The notes under the pieces were generated by a model, which ran no database searches, had not been told where the DNA came from, and worked only from the letters and a program-made list of their open reading frames with translations. Shown here in pieces: positions 1 to 9,440 of a stretch of DNA of 12,013 bases (the first letter of the stretch is position 1; every line of letters begins with the position of its first letter). Source of the DNA: Saccoglossus kowalevskii (taxonomy: Eukaryota > Hemichordata > Enteropneusta > Harrimaniidae); the NCBI RefSeq assembly GCF_000003605.2, contig NW_003123499.1:1-12013 (forward strand). The letters are read 5' to 3'. A program made the position numbers and the translations under genes.

Positions 1-56
1 GTATATTAACTGCATGATGCATTAACACTTTGAATTAGAGGAAAATTGGGAGCAAT
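1..56. repeat. Partial, more diverged satellite monomer at left edge
   Basis: This is the 3' part of a monomer cut by the window edge. It has several private changes close together: GCATTAACAC for GCATTGACAC, GAATTAGAGG for GAATAAGAGAGG, and an extra A in GCAATACAC. Higher divergence is common near satellite edges, so the left end of the array may be not far outside the window. That last point is inference. Confidence 0.7.
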
Positions 57-2560
57 ACACTTAATGGTATAACACTGCAATCTGAAGCCACTTATACTCT
101 GAAAAAGTGTGCAGTGTGAGACCATGTATATTAACTGCATGATGCATTGACACTTTGAATAAGAGGAAAATTGGGAGCATACACTTAATGGTATAACACT
201 GCAATCTGAAGCCACTTATACTCTGAAAAGTGTGCAGTGTGAGACCATGTATATTAACTGCATGATGCATTGACACTTTGAATAAGAGAGGAAAATTGTG
301 AACGTACACTTAATGGTATAAAACTGCAACCTGAAGCCACTTATACTCTGAAAAAGTGTGCAGTGTGAGACCATGCACTCTAACTGCATGATGCATTGAC
401 ACTTTGAATAAAAGAGGAAAATTGGGAGCATACAATTAATGGTATAACAGTGCAATCTGAAGCCACATATACTCTGAGAAAGTGTGCAGTGTGAGACCAT
501 ATATATTAACTGCATGATGCATTGACACTTTGAATAAGAGAGGATAATTGGGAGCATACACTTAATGGTATAACACTGCAATCTGAAGCCACATATACTC
601 TGAAAAAGTGTGCAGTGTGAGACCATGTATATTAACTGCATGATGCATTGACACTTTAAATAAGAGAGGAAAATATAAGCATTCACTTAATAGTATAACA
701 CTGCAATCTGAAGCCACTTTTACTCTGAAAAAGTATGCAGTGTGAGTCCATGCACTCTAACTGCATGATGCATTGACACTTTGTATAAGAGAGGAAAATT
801 GGGAGCATACACTTAATGGTATAACACTGCAATCTGAAGCCACTTATACTCTGAAAAGTGTGCAGTGTGAGACCATGCACTCTAACTGCATGATGCATTG
901 ACACTTTGAATAAGAGAAGAAAATTGGGAGCATACATTTAATGGTATAACACTGCAATCTGAGGCCACTTATACTCTGAAAAAGTGTGCAGTGTGAGACC
1001 ATGTATATTAACTGCATGATGCATTGACACTTTGAATAAGAGAGGAAATTTTAAGCATACGCTTAATGGTATAACACTGCAATCTGAAGCCACTTATACT
1101 CTGAAAAAGTGTGCAGTGTGAGACCATGCACTCTAACTGCATAATGCATTGACACTTTGAGTAAAAGAGGAAAATTTGGAGCGTACACTTAATGGTATAA
1201 CACTGCAATCTGAAGCCACTTATACTCTGAAAAGTGTGCAGTGTGAGACCATGTGTATTAACTGCATGATGCATTGACACTTTGAATAAGAGGAAAATTG
1301 TGAGCATACACTTAATGGTATAACACTGCAATCTGAGGCCACTTATACTCTGAAAAGTGTGCAGTGTGAGACCATGCACTCTAACTGCATGATGCATTGA
1401 CACTTTGAATAAGAGAGGAAAATTGTGAGCATACACTTAATGGTATAACACTGCAATCTGAGGCCACTTATACTCTGAAAAGTGTGCAGTGTGAGACCAT
1501 GCACTCTAACTGCATGATGCATTGACACTTTGAATAAGAGAGGAAAATTGTGAGCATACACTTAATGGCATAACACTGCAATCTGAAGCCACTTATACTC
1601 TGAAAAAGTGTGCAGTGTGAGACCATGTATATTAACTGCATGATGCATTGACACTTTGAATAAGTGGAAAATTGTGAGCATACACTTAATGGTATAACAC
1701 TGCAATCTGAAGCCACTTATACTCTGAAAAAGTGTGCAGTGTGAGACCATGTATATTAACTGCATGATGCATTGACACTTTGAATAAGAGAGGAAAATTG
1801 TGAGCATACACTTAATGGTATAACACTGCAATCTGAAGCCACTTATACTCTGAAAAAGTGTGCAGTGTGAGACCATGCACATGAACTGCATGATGCATTG
1901 ACACTTTGAATAAGAGAGGAAAATTGTGAGCATACACTTAATGGTATAACACTGCAATCTGAAGCCACTTATACTCTGAAAAGTGTGCAGTGTGAGACCA
2001 TGTATATTAACTGCATTATGCATTGACACTTTGAATAAGAGAGGAAAATTGGGAGCATACACTTAATGGTATAACACTGCAATCTGAGGCCACTTATACT
2101 TTGAAAAAGTGTGTAGTGTGAGACCATGTATATTAACTGCATGATGCATTGACACTTTGAATAAGAGAGGAAAATTGGGAGCATACACTTAATGGTATAA
2201 CACTGCAATCTGAAGCCACTTATACTCTGAAAAGTGTGCAGTGTGAGACCATGTATATTAACTGCATGGTGCATTGACACTTTGAATAAGAGAGGAAAAT
2301 TGGGAGCATACACTTAATGGTATAACAGTGCAATCTAAGGCCACTTATACTCTGAAAAAGTGTGCAGTGTGAGACCATGCACTCTAACTGCATGATGCAT
2401 TGACACTTTAAATAAGAGAGGAAAATTGGGAGCATACACTTAATGGTATAACACTGCAATCTGAAGCCACTTATACTCTGAAAAGTGTGCAGTGTGAGAC
2501 CATGCACTCTAACTGCACGATGCATTGACACTTTGAATAAGAGAGGAAAATTGGGAGCAT

Positions 2561-2936
2561 ACACTTAATGGTATAACACGCAATCTGAAGCCACTTATAC
2601 TCTGAGAAAGTGTGCACTGTAAGACCATGGATATTAACTGCATGTTGCATTGACACTTTGAGTAAGAGAGGAAAATTGGGAGCATACACTTAATGGTATA
2701 ACACTGCAATCTGAAGCCACTTGTACTCTGAAAAAGTGTGCAGTGTGAGACCATGCACTCTAACTGCATGATGCATTGACACTTTGAATAAGAGAGGAAA
2801 ATTGGGAGCATACACTTAATGGTATAACACGCAATCTGAAGCCACTTATACTCTGAGAAAGTGTGCACTGTAAGACCATGGATATTAACTGCATGTTGCA
2901 TTGACACTTTGAGTAAGAGAGGAAAATTGGGAGCAT
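2561..2936. repeat. Higher-order block: identical monomers 251 bp apart
   Basis: The monomers at 2561-2685 and 2812-2936 read identically and share a rare set of changes: a lost T giving ACACGCAATC, CTCTGAGAAAG, GCACTGTAAG in place of GCAGTGTGAG, CCATGGATATT, GCATGTTGCA and GAGTAAG. A unit of the CACTCT type lies between them (2686-2811), and another precedes them (2436-2560). The pattern is a two-monomer duplication, after which the CACTCT units diverged at a few sites. Confidence 0.85.
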
Positions 2937-3187
2937 ACACCTAATGGTATAACACTGCAATCTGAAGCCACTTATACTCTGAAAAGTGTGCAGTGTGAGA
3001 CCATGTATATTAACTGCATGATGCATTGACACTTTGAATAAGAGAGGAAAATTGGGAGCATACACTTAATGGTATAACAGTGCAATCTGAAGCCACTTAT
3101 ACTCTGAAAAAGTGTGCAGTGTGAGACCATGCACTCTAACTGCATGATGCATTGACACTTTGAATAAAAGAAGAAAATTGTGAGCAT

Positions 3188-3941
3188 ACACTTAATGGTA
3201 TAACACTGCAATCTGAAGCCACTTATACTCTGAAAAAGTGTGCAGTGTGAGACCATGTATATTAACTGCATGATGCATTGACACTTTGAATAAGAGAGGA
3301 AAATTGGGAGCATACACTTAATGGTATAACACTGCAATCTGAAGCCACATATACTCTGAAAAAGTGTGCACTGTAAGACCATGTATATTAACTGCATGAT
3401 GCATTGACACTTTGAGTAAGAGAGGAAAATTGGGAGCATACACTTAATGGTATAACACTGCAATCTGAAGCCACTTATACTCTGAAAAAGTGTGCAGTGT
3501 GAGACCATGTATATTAACTGCATGATGCATTGACACTTTGAATAAGAGGAAAATTGGGAGCATACACTTAATGGTATAACACTGCAATCTGAAGCCACTT
3601 GTACTCTGAAAAAGTGTGCAGTGTGAGACCATGTATATTAACTGCATGATGCATTGACACTTTGAGTAAGAGAGGGAAATTGGGAGCATACACTTAATGG
3701 TATAACACTGCAATCTGAAGCCACTTATACTCTGAAAAAGTGTGCAGTGTGAGACCATGTATATTAACTGCATGATGCATTGACACTTTGAATAAGAGAG
3801 GAAAATTGGGAGCATACACTTAATGGTATAACACTGCAATCTGAAGCCACATATACTCTGAAAAAGTGTGCACTGTAAGACCATGTATATTAACTGCATG
3901 ATGCATTGACACTTTGAGTAAGAGAGGAAAATTGGGAGCAT
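3188..3941. repeat. Higher-order block: identical 252-bp pairs 502 bp apart
   Basis: The two-monomer segment 3188-3439 matches 3690-3941 base for base on reading. Both consist of a standard TATATT unit followed by a unit carrying CCACATATAC, GCACTGTAAG and GAGTAAG. The spacing is four monomers. The units on either side of each copy do not match, so the shared segment is short. It is probably a recent unequal-exchange or conversion event rather than a fixed long higher-order repeat. Confidence 0.8.
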
Positions 3942-5323
3942 ACACTTAATGGTATAACACTGCAATCTGAAGCCACTTATACTCTGAAAAAGTGTGCAGT
4001 GTGAGACCATGCACTCTAACTGCATGATGCATTGACACTTTGAATAAGAGAGGAAAATTGGGAGCATACACTTAATGGTATAACACTGCAATCTGAGGCC
4101 ACTTATACTCTGAAAAAGTGTGCAGTGTGAGACCATGTATATTAACTGCATGATGCATTGACACTTTTAATAAGAGAGGAAAATTGGGAGCATACACTTA
4201 ATGGTATAACACTGCAATCTGAAGCCACTTATACTCTGAAAAGTGTGCAGTGTGAGGCCATGCACATGAACTGCATGATGCATTGACACTTTGAATAAGG
4301 GAGGAAAATTGGGAGCATACACTTAATGGTATAACACTGCAATATGAAGCCACTTATACTCTGAAAAAGTGTGCAGTGTGAGACCATGCACTCTAACTGC
4401 ATGATGCATTGATACTTTGAATAAGAGAGGAAAATTGTGAGCATACACATAATGGTATAACACTGCAATCTGAAGCCACTTATATTCTGAAAAAGTGTGC
4501 AGTGTGAGACCATGTATATTAACTGCATGATGCATTGACACTTTGAATAAGAGAGGAAAATTGGGAGCATGCACTTAATGGTATAACACTGCAATCTGAA
4601 GCCACTTATACTCTGAAAAAGTGTGCACTGTAAGACCATGTATATTAACTGCATGATGCATTGACACTTTGAGTAAGAGAGGAAAATTGGGAGCATACAC
4701 TTAATGGTATAACAGTGCAATCTGAAGCCACTTATACTCTGAAAAGTGTGCAGTGTGAGACCATGTATATTAACTGCATGATGCATTGACACTTTGAATA
4801 AGAGAGGAAAATTGGGAGCATACACTTAATGGTATAACACTGCAATCTGAAGCCACTTATACTCTGAAAAGTGTGCAGTGTGAGACCATGTATATTAACT
4901 GCATGATGCATTGACACTTTGAATAAGAGAGGAAAATTGGGAGCATACACTTAATGGTATAACACTGCAATCTGAAGCCACTTATACTCTGAAAAGTGTG
5001 CAGTGTGAGACCATGTATATTAACTGCATGATGCATTGACACTTTGAATAAGAGAGGAAAATTGTGAGCATACACTTAATGGTATAACACTGCAATCTGA
5101 AGCCACTTATACTCTGAAAAAGTGTGCAGTGTGAGACCATGTATATTAACTGCATGATGCATTGACACTTTGAATAAGAGAGGAAAATTGGGAGCATACA
5201 CTTAATGGTATAACACTGCAATCTGAAGCCACTTATACTCTGAAAAAGTGTGCAGTGTGAGACCATGTATATTAACTGCATGATGCATTGACACTTTGAA
5301 TAAGAGAGGAAAATTGGGAGCAT

Positions 5324-6323
5324 ACACTTAATGGTATAACACTGCAATCTGAAGCCACTTATACTCTGAAAAGTGTGCAGTGTGAGACCATGCACATGAA
5401 CTGCATGATGCATTGACACTTTGAATAAGAGAGGAAAATTGGGAGCATACACTTAATGGTATAACACTGCAATCTGAAGCCACTTATACTCTGAAAAGTG
5501 TGCAATGTGAGACCATGTATATTAACTGCATGATGCATTGACACTTTGAGTAAGAGAGGAAAATTGTGAGCATACACTTAATGGTATAACACTGCAATCT
5601 GAAGCCACTTATACTCTGAAAAGTGTGCAGTGTGAGACCATGCACATGAACTGCATGATGCATTGACACTTTGAATAAGAGAGGAAAATTGGGAGCATAC
5701 ACTTAATGGTATAAAACTGCAATCTGAAGCCACTTATACTCTGAAAAGTGTGCAGTGTGAGACCATGCACATGAACTGCATGATGCATTGACACTTTGAA
5801 TAAGAGAGGAAAATTGGGAGCATACACTTAATGGTATAACACTGCAATCTGAAGCCACTTATACTCTGAAAAGTGTGCAGTGTGAGACCATGCACATGAA
5901 CTGCATGATGCATTGACACTTTGAATAAGAGAGGAAAATTGGGAGCATACACTTAATGGTATAACACTGCAATCTGAAGCCACTTATACTCTGAAAAGTG
6001 TGCAGTGTGAGACCATGCACATGAACTGCATGATGCATTGACACTTTGAATAAGAGAGGAAAATTGGGAGCATACACTTAATGGTATAACACTGCAATCT
6101 GAAGCCACTTATATTCTGAAAAGTGTGCAGTGTGAGACCATGCACTCTAACTGCATGATGCATTGATACTTTGAATAAGAGAGGAAAATTGGGAGCATAC
6201 ACTTAATGGTATAGCACTGCAATCTGAGGCCACTTATATTCTGAAAAGTGTGCAGTGTGAGACCATGCACATGAACTGCATGATGCATTGACACTTTGAA
6301 TAAGAGAGGAAAATTGAGAGCAT
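5324..6323. repeat. Homogenised tract rich in CACATG-type 125-bp monomers
   Basis: Eight consecutive monomers are all exactly 125 bp. Six of them (starts 5324, 5574, 5699, 5824, 5949, 6199) have CACATG in the variable hexamer, whereas the rest of the array has only three such units (1808, 4194, 7704). All eight also have the short A-run. This clustering is best explained by recent local amplification from one parent unit. Confidence 0.85.
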
Positions 6324-7326
6324 ACACCTCATGGTATAACAGTGCAATCTGAAGCCACTTATACTCTGAAAAAGTGTGCAGTGTGAGACCATGTATATTA
6401 ACTGCATGATGCATTGACACTTTGAATAAGAGAGGAAAATTGGGAGCATACACTTAATGGTATAACACTGCAATCTGAGGCCACTTATACTCTGAAAAGT
6501 GTGCAGTGTGAGACCATGTATATTAACTGCATGATGCATTGACACTTTGAATAAGAGAGGAAAATTGGGAGCATACACTTAATGGTATAACAGTGCAATC
6601 TGAAGCCACTTATACTCTGAAAAGTGTGCAGTGTGAGACCATGCACTCTAACTGCCTGATGTATTGACACTTTGAATAAGAGAGAAAAATTGGGAGCATA
6701 CACTTAATGGTATAACACTGCAATCTGTAGCCACTTATACTCTGAAAAGTGTGCAGTGTGAGACCATGTATATTAACTGCATGATGCATTGACACTTTGA
6801 ATAAGAGAGGAAAATTGTGAGCATACACTTAATAGTATAACAGTGCAATCTGAAGCCACTTATACTCTGAAAAGTGTGCAGTGTGAGACCATGCACTCTA
6901 ACTGCATGATGCATTGATACTTTGAATAAGAGAGGAAAATTGGGAGCATACACTTAATGGTATAACACTGCAATCTGAAGCCACTTATACTCTGAAAAAG
7001 TGTGCAGTGTGAGACCATGTATATTAACTGCATGATGCATTGACACTTTGAATAAGAGAGGAAAATTGGGAGCATACACTTAATGGTATAATACTGCAAT
7101 CTGAGGCCACTTATACTCTGAAAAAGTGTGCAGTGTGAGACCATGTATATTAACTGCATGATGCATTGACACTTTGAATAAGAGAGGAAAATTGTGAGCA
7201 TACACTTAATGGTATAACACTGCAATCTGAAGCCACTTATACTCTGAAAAGTGTGCAGTGTGAGACCATGCACTCTAACTGCATGATGCATTGACACTTT
7301 GAATAAGAGAGGAAAATTGGGAGCAT

Positions 7327-7703
7327 ACACTTAATGGTATAACACTGCAATCTGAAGCCACTTATACTCTGAAAATGTGTGCAGTGTGAGACCATATATA
7401 TTAACTGCATGATGCATTGACACTTTGAATAAGAGAGGAAAATTGGGAGCATACACTTAATGGTATAACACTGCAATCTGAAGCCACTTATACTCTGAAA
7501 AGTGTGCAGTGTGAGACCATATATATTAACTGCATGATGCATTGACACTTTGAATAAGAGAGGAAAATTGGGAGCATACACTTAATGGTATAACACTGCA
7601 ATCTGAAGCCACTTATACTCTGAAAATGTGTGCAGTGTGAGACCATATATATTAACTGCATGATGCATTGACACTTTGAATAAGAGAGGAAAATTGGGAG
7701 CAT
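7327..7703. repeat. Three-unit tract with CCATATATATT variant
   Basis: Monomers at 7327, 7453 and 7578 all carry CCATATATATT (G to A beside the variable hexamer), otherwise seen only in the unit at 432. The units at 7327 and 7578 are also identical to each other and alone have GAAAATGTGTG. They lie 251 bp apart, again a two-monomer spacing. Confidence 0.8.
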
Positions 7704-8832
7704 ACACTTAATGGTATAACACTGCAATCTGAGGCCACTTGTACTCTGAAAAGTGTGCAGTGTGAGACCATGCACATGAACTGCATGATGCATTGACACT
7801 TTGAATAAGAGAGGAAAATTGGGAGCATACACTTAATGGTATAACACTGCAATCTGAAGCCACTTATATTCTGAAAAGTGTGCAGTGTGAGACCATGCAC
7901 TCTAAGTGCATGATGTATTGACACTTTGAATAAGAGAGAAAAATTGTGAGCATACATTTAATTGTATAACACTGCAATCTGAAGCCACTTATACTCTGAA
8001 AAGTGTGCAGTGTGAGACCATGTATATTAACTGCATGATGCATTGACACTTTGAATAAGAGAGGAAAATTGGGAGCATACACTTAATGGTATAACAGTGC
8101 AATCTGAAGCCACTTATACTCTGAAAAGTGTGCAGTGTGAGACCATGCACTCTAACTGCATGATGCATTGACACTTTGAATAAGAGAGGAAAATTGGGAG
8201 CATACACTTAATGGTATAACACTGCAATCTGAAGCCACTTATACTCTGAAAAAGTGTGCAGTGTGAGACCATGTATATTAACTGCATGATGCATTGACAC
8301 TTTGAATAAGAGAGGAAAATTGGGAGCATACACTTAATGGTATAACACTGCAATCTGAAGCCACTTATACTCTGAAAAAGTGTGCAGTGTGAGACCATGT
8401 ATATTAACTGCATGATGCATTGACACTTTGAATAAGAGAGGAAAATTGGGAGCATACACTTAATGGTATAACAGTGCAATCTGAGGCCACTTGTACTCTG
8501 AAAAAGTGTGCAGTGTGAGACCATGTATATTAACTGCATGATGCATTGACACTTTGAGTAAGAGAGGAAAATTGGGAGCATACACTTAATGGTATAACAC
8601 TGCAATCTGAAGCCACTTATACTCTGAAAAAGTGTGCAGTGTGAGACCATGTATATTAACTGCATAATGCATTGACACTTTGAATAATAGAGGAAAATTG
8701 GGAGCATACACTTAATGGTATAACACTGCAATCTGAAGCCACTTATACTTGAAAAAGTGTGCAGTGTGAGACCATGCACTCTAACTGCATGATGCATTGA
8801 CACTTTGAATAAGAGAGGAAAATTGGGAGCAT

Positions 8833-9061
8833 ACACTTAATGGTATAACACTGCAATCTGAAGCCACATATACTCTGAGAAAGTGTGCACTGTAAGACCA
8901 TGGATATTAACTGCATGATGCATTGACATTTTGAGTAAGAGAGGAAAATTGGGAGCATACACTTAATGGTATAACACTGCAATCTGAAGCCACATATACT
9001 CTGAGAAAGTGTGCACTGTAAGACCATGTGTATTAACTGCATGATGCATTGACACTTTGAA
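8833..9061. repeat. Terminal satellite units of a distinct subtype
   Basis: The last two monomers (8833 and the truncated 8959) share CCACATATAC, CTCTGAGAAAG and GCACTGTAAG, unlike the units just before them. They resemble the rare subtype seen at 2561, 2812, 3314, 3816 and 4571. The final unit stops after 103 bp, at GACACTTTGAA, exactly where the foldback element's left arm begins. The shared bases G9059, A9060 and A9061 belong to both. Confidence 0.8.
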
Positions 9062-9174
9062 CACTAAGTCGGGGTATTTGAAACTAAAAATTGGCATTCC
9101 AGCACAGCAGCCAATCAGCGACGGCCTAACGCTTAGATGACAAGTTCGGTTTCAAATACCCCGGCTTAGTGTTC
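9059..9174. mobile_element. 116-bp foldback (MITE-like) element at the satellite boundary
   Basis: The arms 9059-9084 and 9149-9174 are 26-bp inverted repeats with 25 of 26 positions paired; the only exception is T9069 opposite G9164, which is a wobble pair in RNA. The outer ends read GAACACTAAG and CTTAGTGTTC, and the spacer is 64 nt. Long arms, small size and no coding capacity fit a MITE or solo foldback element. The CACTA...TAGTG just inside the ends recalls CACTA-class termini, but I see no target-site duplication: the bases flanking CACTAAG and CTTAGTG are GAA and TTC, which are inverted rather than direct. The satellite does not resume on the right, so this is not a simple insertion into the array. 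It could instead be the terminal structure of a larger repeat-bearing element. Confidence 0.5.
9109..9118 (+). promoter_or_regulatory. NF-Y / CCAAT box
   Basis: AGCCAATCAG matches the NF-Y consensus RRCCAATSRG at every position. It lies in the spacer of the foldback element, about 270 bp upstream of the YY1 motif, which is further than the usual 60-100 bp from a start site. Binding is inferred, not shown. Confidence 0.35.
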
Positions 9175-9234
9175 TAGGTTCTTAGCGTAATTAGGTGTTC
9201 GTATGCAAAGGATTTTTCCACACAAAAAACGACG

Positions 9235-9248
9235 AATTCGGCCGAATT
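9235..9248. repeat. 14-bp perfect palindrome
   Basis: AATTCGGCCGAATT is its own reverse complement and contains two CpGs. It lies in the CpG-rich patch about 60 bp after the foldback element. Role unknown; it could bind a dimeric protein or be the remains of a transposon end. Confidence 0.8.
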
Positions 9249-9257
9249 TTGTTATCG

Positions 9258-9279
9258 GTTGGCTTAATATAAGCCCAAC
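9258..9279. repeat. Short imperfect hairpin
   Basis: GTTGGCTTA (9258-9266) pairs with TAAGCCCAAC (9270-9279) with one bulged C and a 3-nt loop. It follows the 14-bp palindrome by about 10 bp. Helitron 3' ends carry short hairpins of this size, but the CTRR end that should follow is not present, so that reading is weak. Confidence 0.6.
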
Positions 9280-9379
9280 GGACCGTGTTTTTGTGAAAGA
9301 TTGGTATTTTTGTCCTGATTTGTAGGAATCTGAAAAACGCGTTTCACAACTTGTCTCTTATTTAGTTTTATGCGTCATT

Positions 9380-9391
9380 CAAGATGGCGGC
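9380..9391 (+). promoter_or_regulatory. YY1 motif, possible transcription/translation initiator
   Basis: CAAGATGGCGGC is a perfect match to the 12-bp YY1 motif that, in animals, sits just downstream of many start sites and often contains the start codon. Its ATG (9384) is in a strong initiation context (A at -3, G at +4) but reads only Met-Ala-Ala-Pro-Ile before TAG. A weak splice donor, GTAAAT at 9401, would interrupt that stop if used. A CRE-like TGCGTCA sits directly upstream at 9371-9377. Both the motif match and its position in the CpG-rich patch are seen; the function is inferred. Confidence 0.4.
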
Positions 9392-9440
9392 CCCCATATA
9401 GTAAATATCGTATTTATTTTATTATCACGTGTGCGCCAGC

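Larger units (their letters stand above)
1..9061. repeat. Satellite array, 125/126-bp monomer, about 72 copies
   Basis: Head-to-tail tandem array. Taking ACACTTAATGG as the start of the monomer, I located 72 starts from 57 to 8959, giving 71 complete units (123-126 bp, mean 125.4), plus a 56-bp partial unit at the left edge and a 103-bp partial at the right. Most length differences come from one A-run (GAAAAAG versus GAAAAG). A few units carry a 2-bp loss in AAGAGAGG. The consensus is about 37% GC and has no CpG; only about six CpGs occur in the 9 kb, all private to a few units. Monomers in the middle of the array are nearly identical. All units have the same orientation. The array extends beyond the window on the left. 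It is typical of a satellite (centromeric, heterochromatic or inside a large transposon); which of these cannot be told here. It is not coding. Confidence 0.98.
9061..9440 (+). promoter_or_regulatory. CpG-rich patch, candidate promoter region
   Basis: About 22 CpGs fall in these 380 bp. The adjoining 9-kb satellite has about six, and the AT-rich DNA to the right has only scattered ones. Within the patch are a perfect NF-Y site (9109-9118), a CRE-like TGCGTCA (9371-9377) and a perfect YY1 motif (9380-9391), the last two immediately adjacent. Retained CpGs together with these motifs suggest an unmethylated promoter reading rightwards. An alternative is that this is simply a younger or different transposon fragment that has lost fewer CpGs. 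No clear open frame follows. Confidence 0.35.

Noticed and set aside
408-413. AATAAA inside a satellite unit as a poly(A) signal.
   Set aside because: It arises from a single-base variant of GAATAAGAG in one monomer and has no transcript context.
8114-8836. Minus-strand open frame of 240 codons made of a 42-residue Cys-rich repeat, and many similar ones of 72-235 codons across 1-9042.
   Set aside because: The 126-bp monomer happens to lack stops in one minus-strand frame, so runs of 126-bp units stay open. Each 125-bp unit shifts the frame, units of 123 and 124 bp occur too, and the variants do not favour synonymous changes. This is a by-product of the satellite, not a gene.
1-9061. CRISPR array or other repeat-spacer structure.
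   Set aside because: The entire 125-bp unit is repeated with no unique spacers, and the base composition and flanks are eukaryotic.
57-9061. CENP-B box in the satellite monomer.
   Set aside because: The CENP-B box needs CpG-containing TTCG and CGGG cores. The consensus has no CpG, so no box is possible.
9062-9171. CACTA-superfamily DNA transposon identity for the foldback element.
   Set aside because: CACTA and TAGTG lie at the ends, but the pairing runs three bases further out and no direct target-site duplication is visible. I keep only the general foldback/MITE-like call.
9258-9290. Helitron 3' terminus (hairpin followed by CTRR).
   Set aside because: The hairpin is present, but the bases after it are GGACCGTG and no CTRR end follows.
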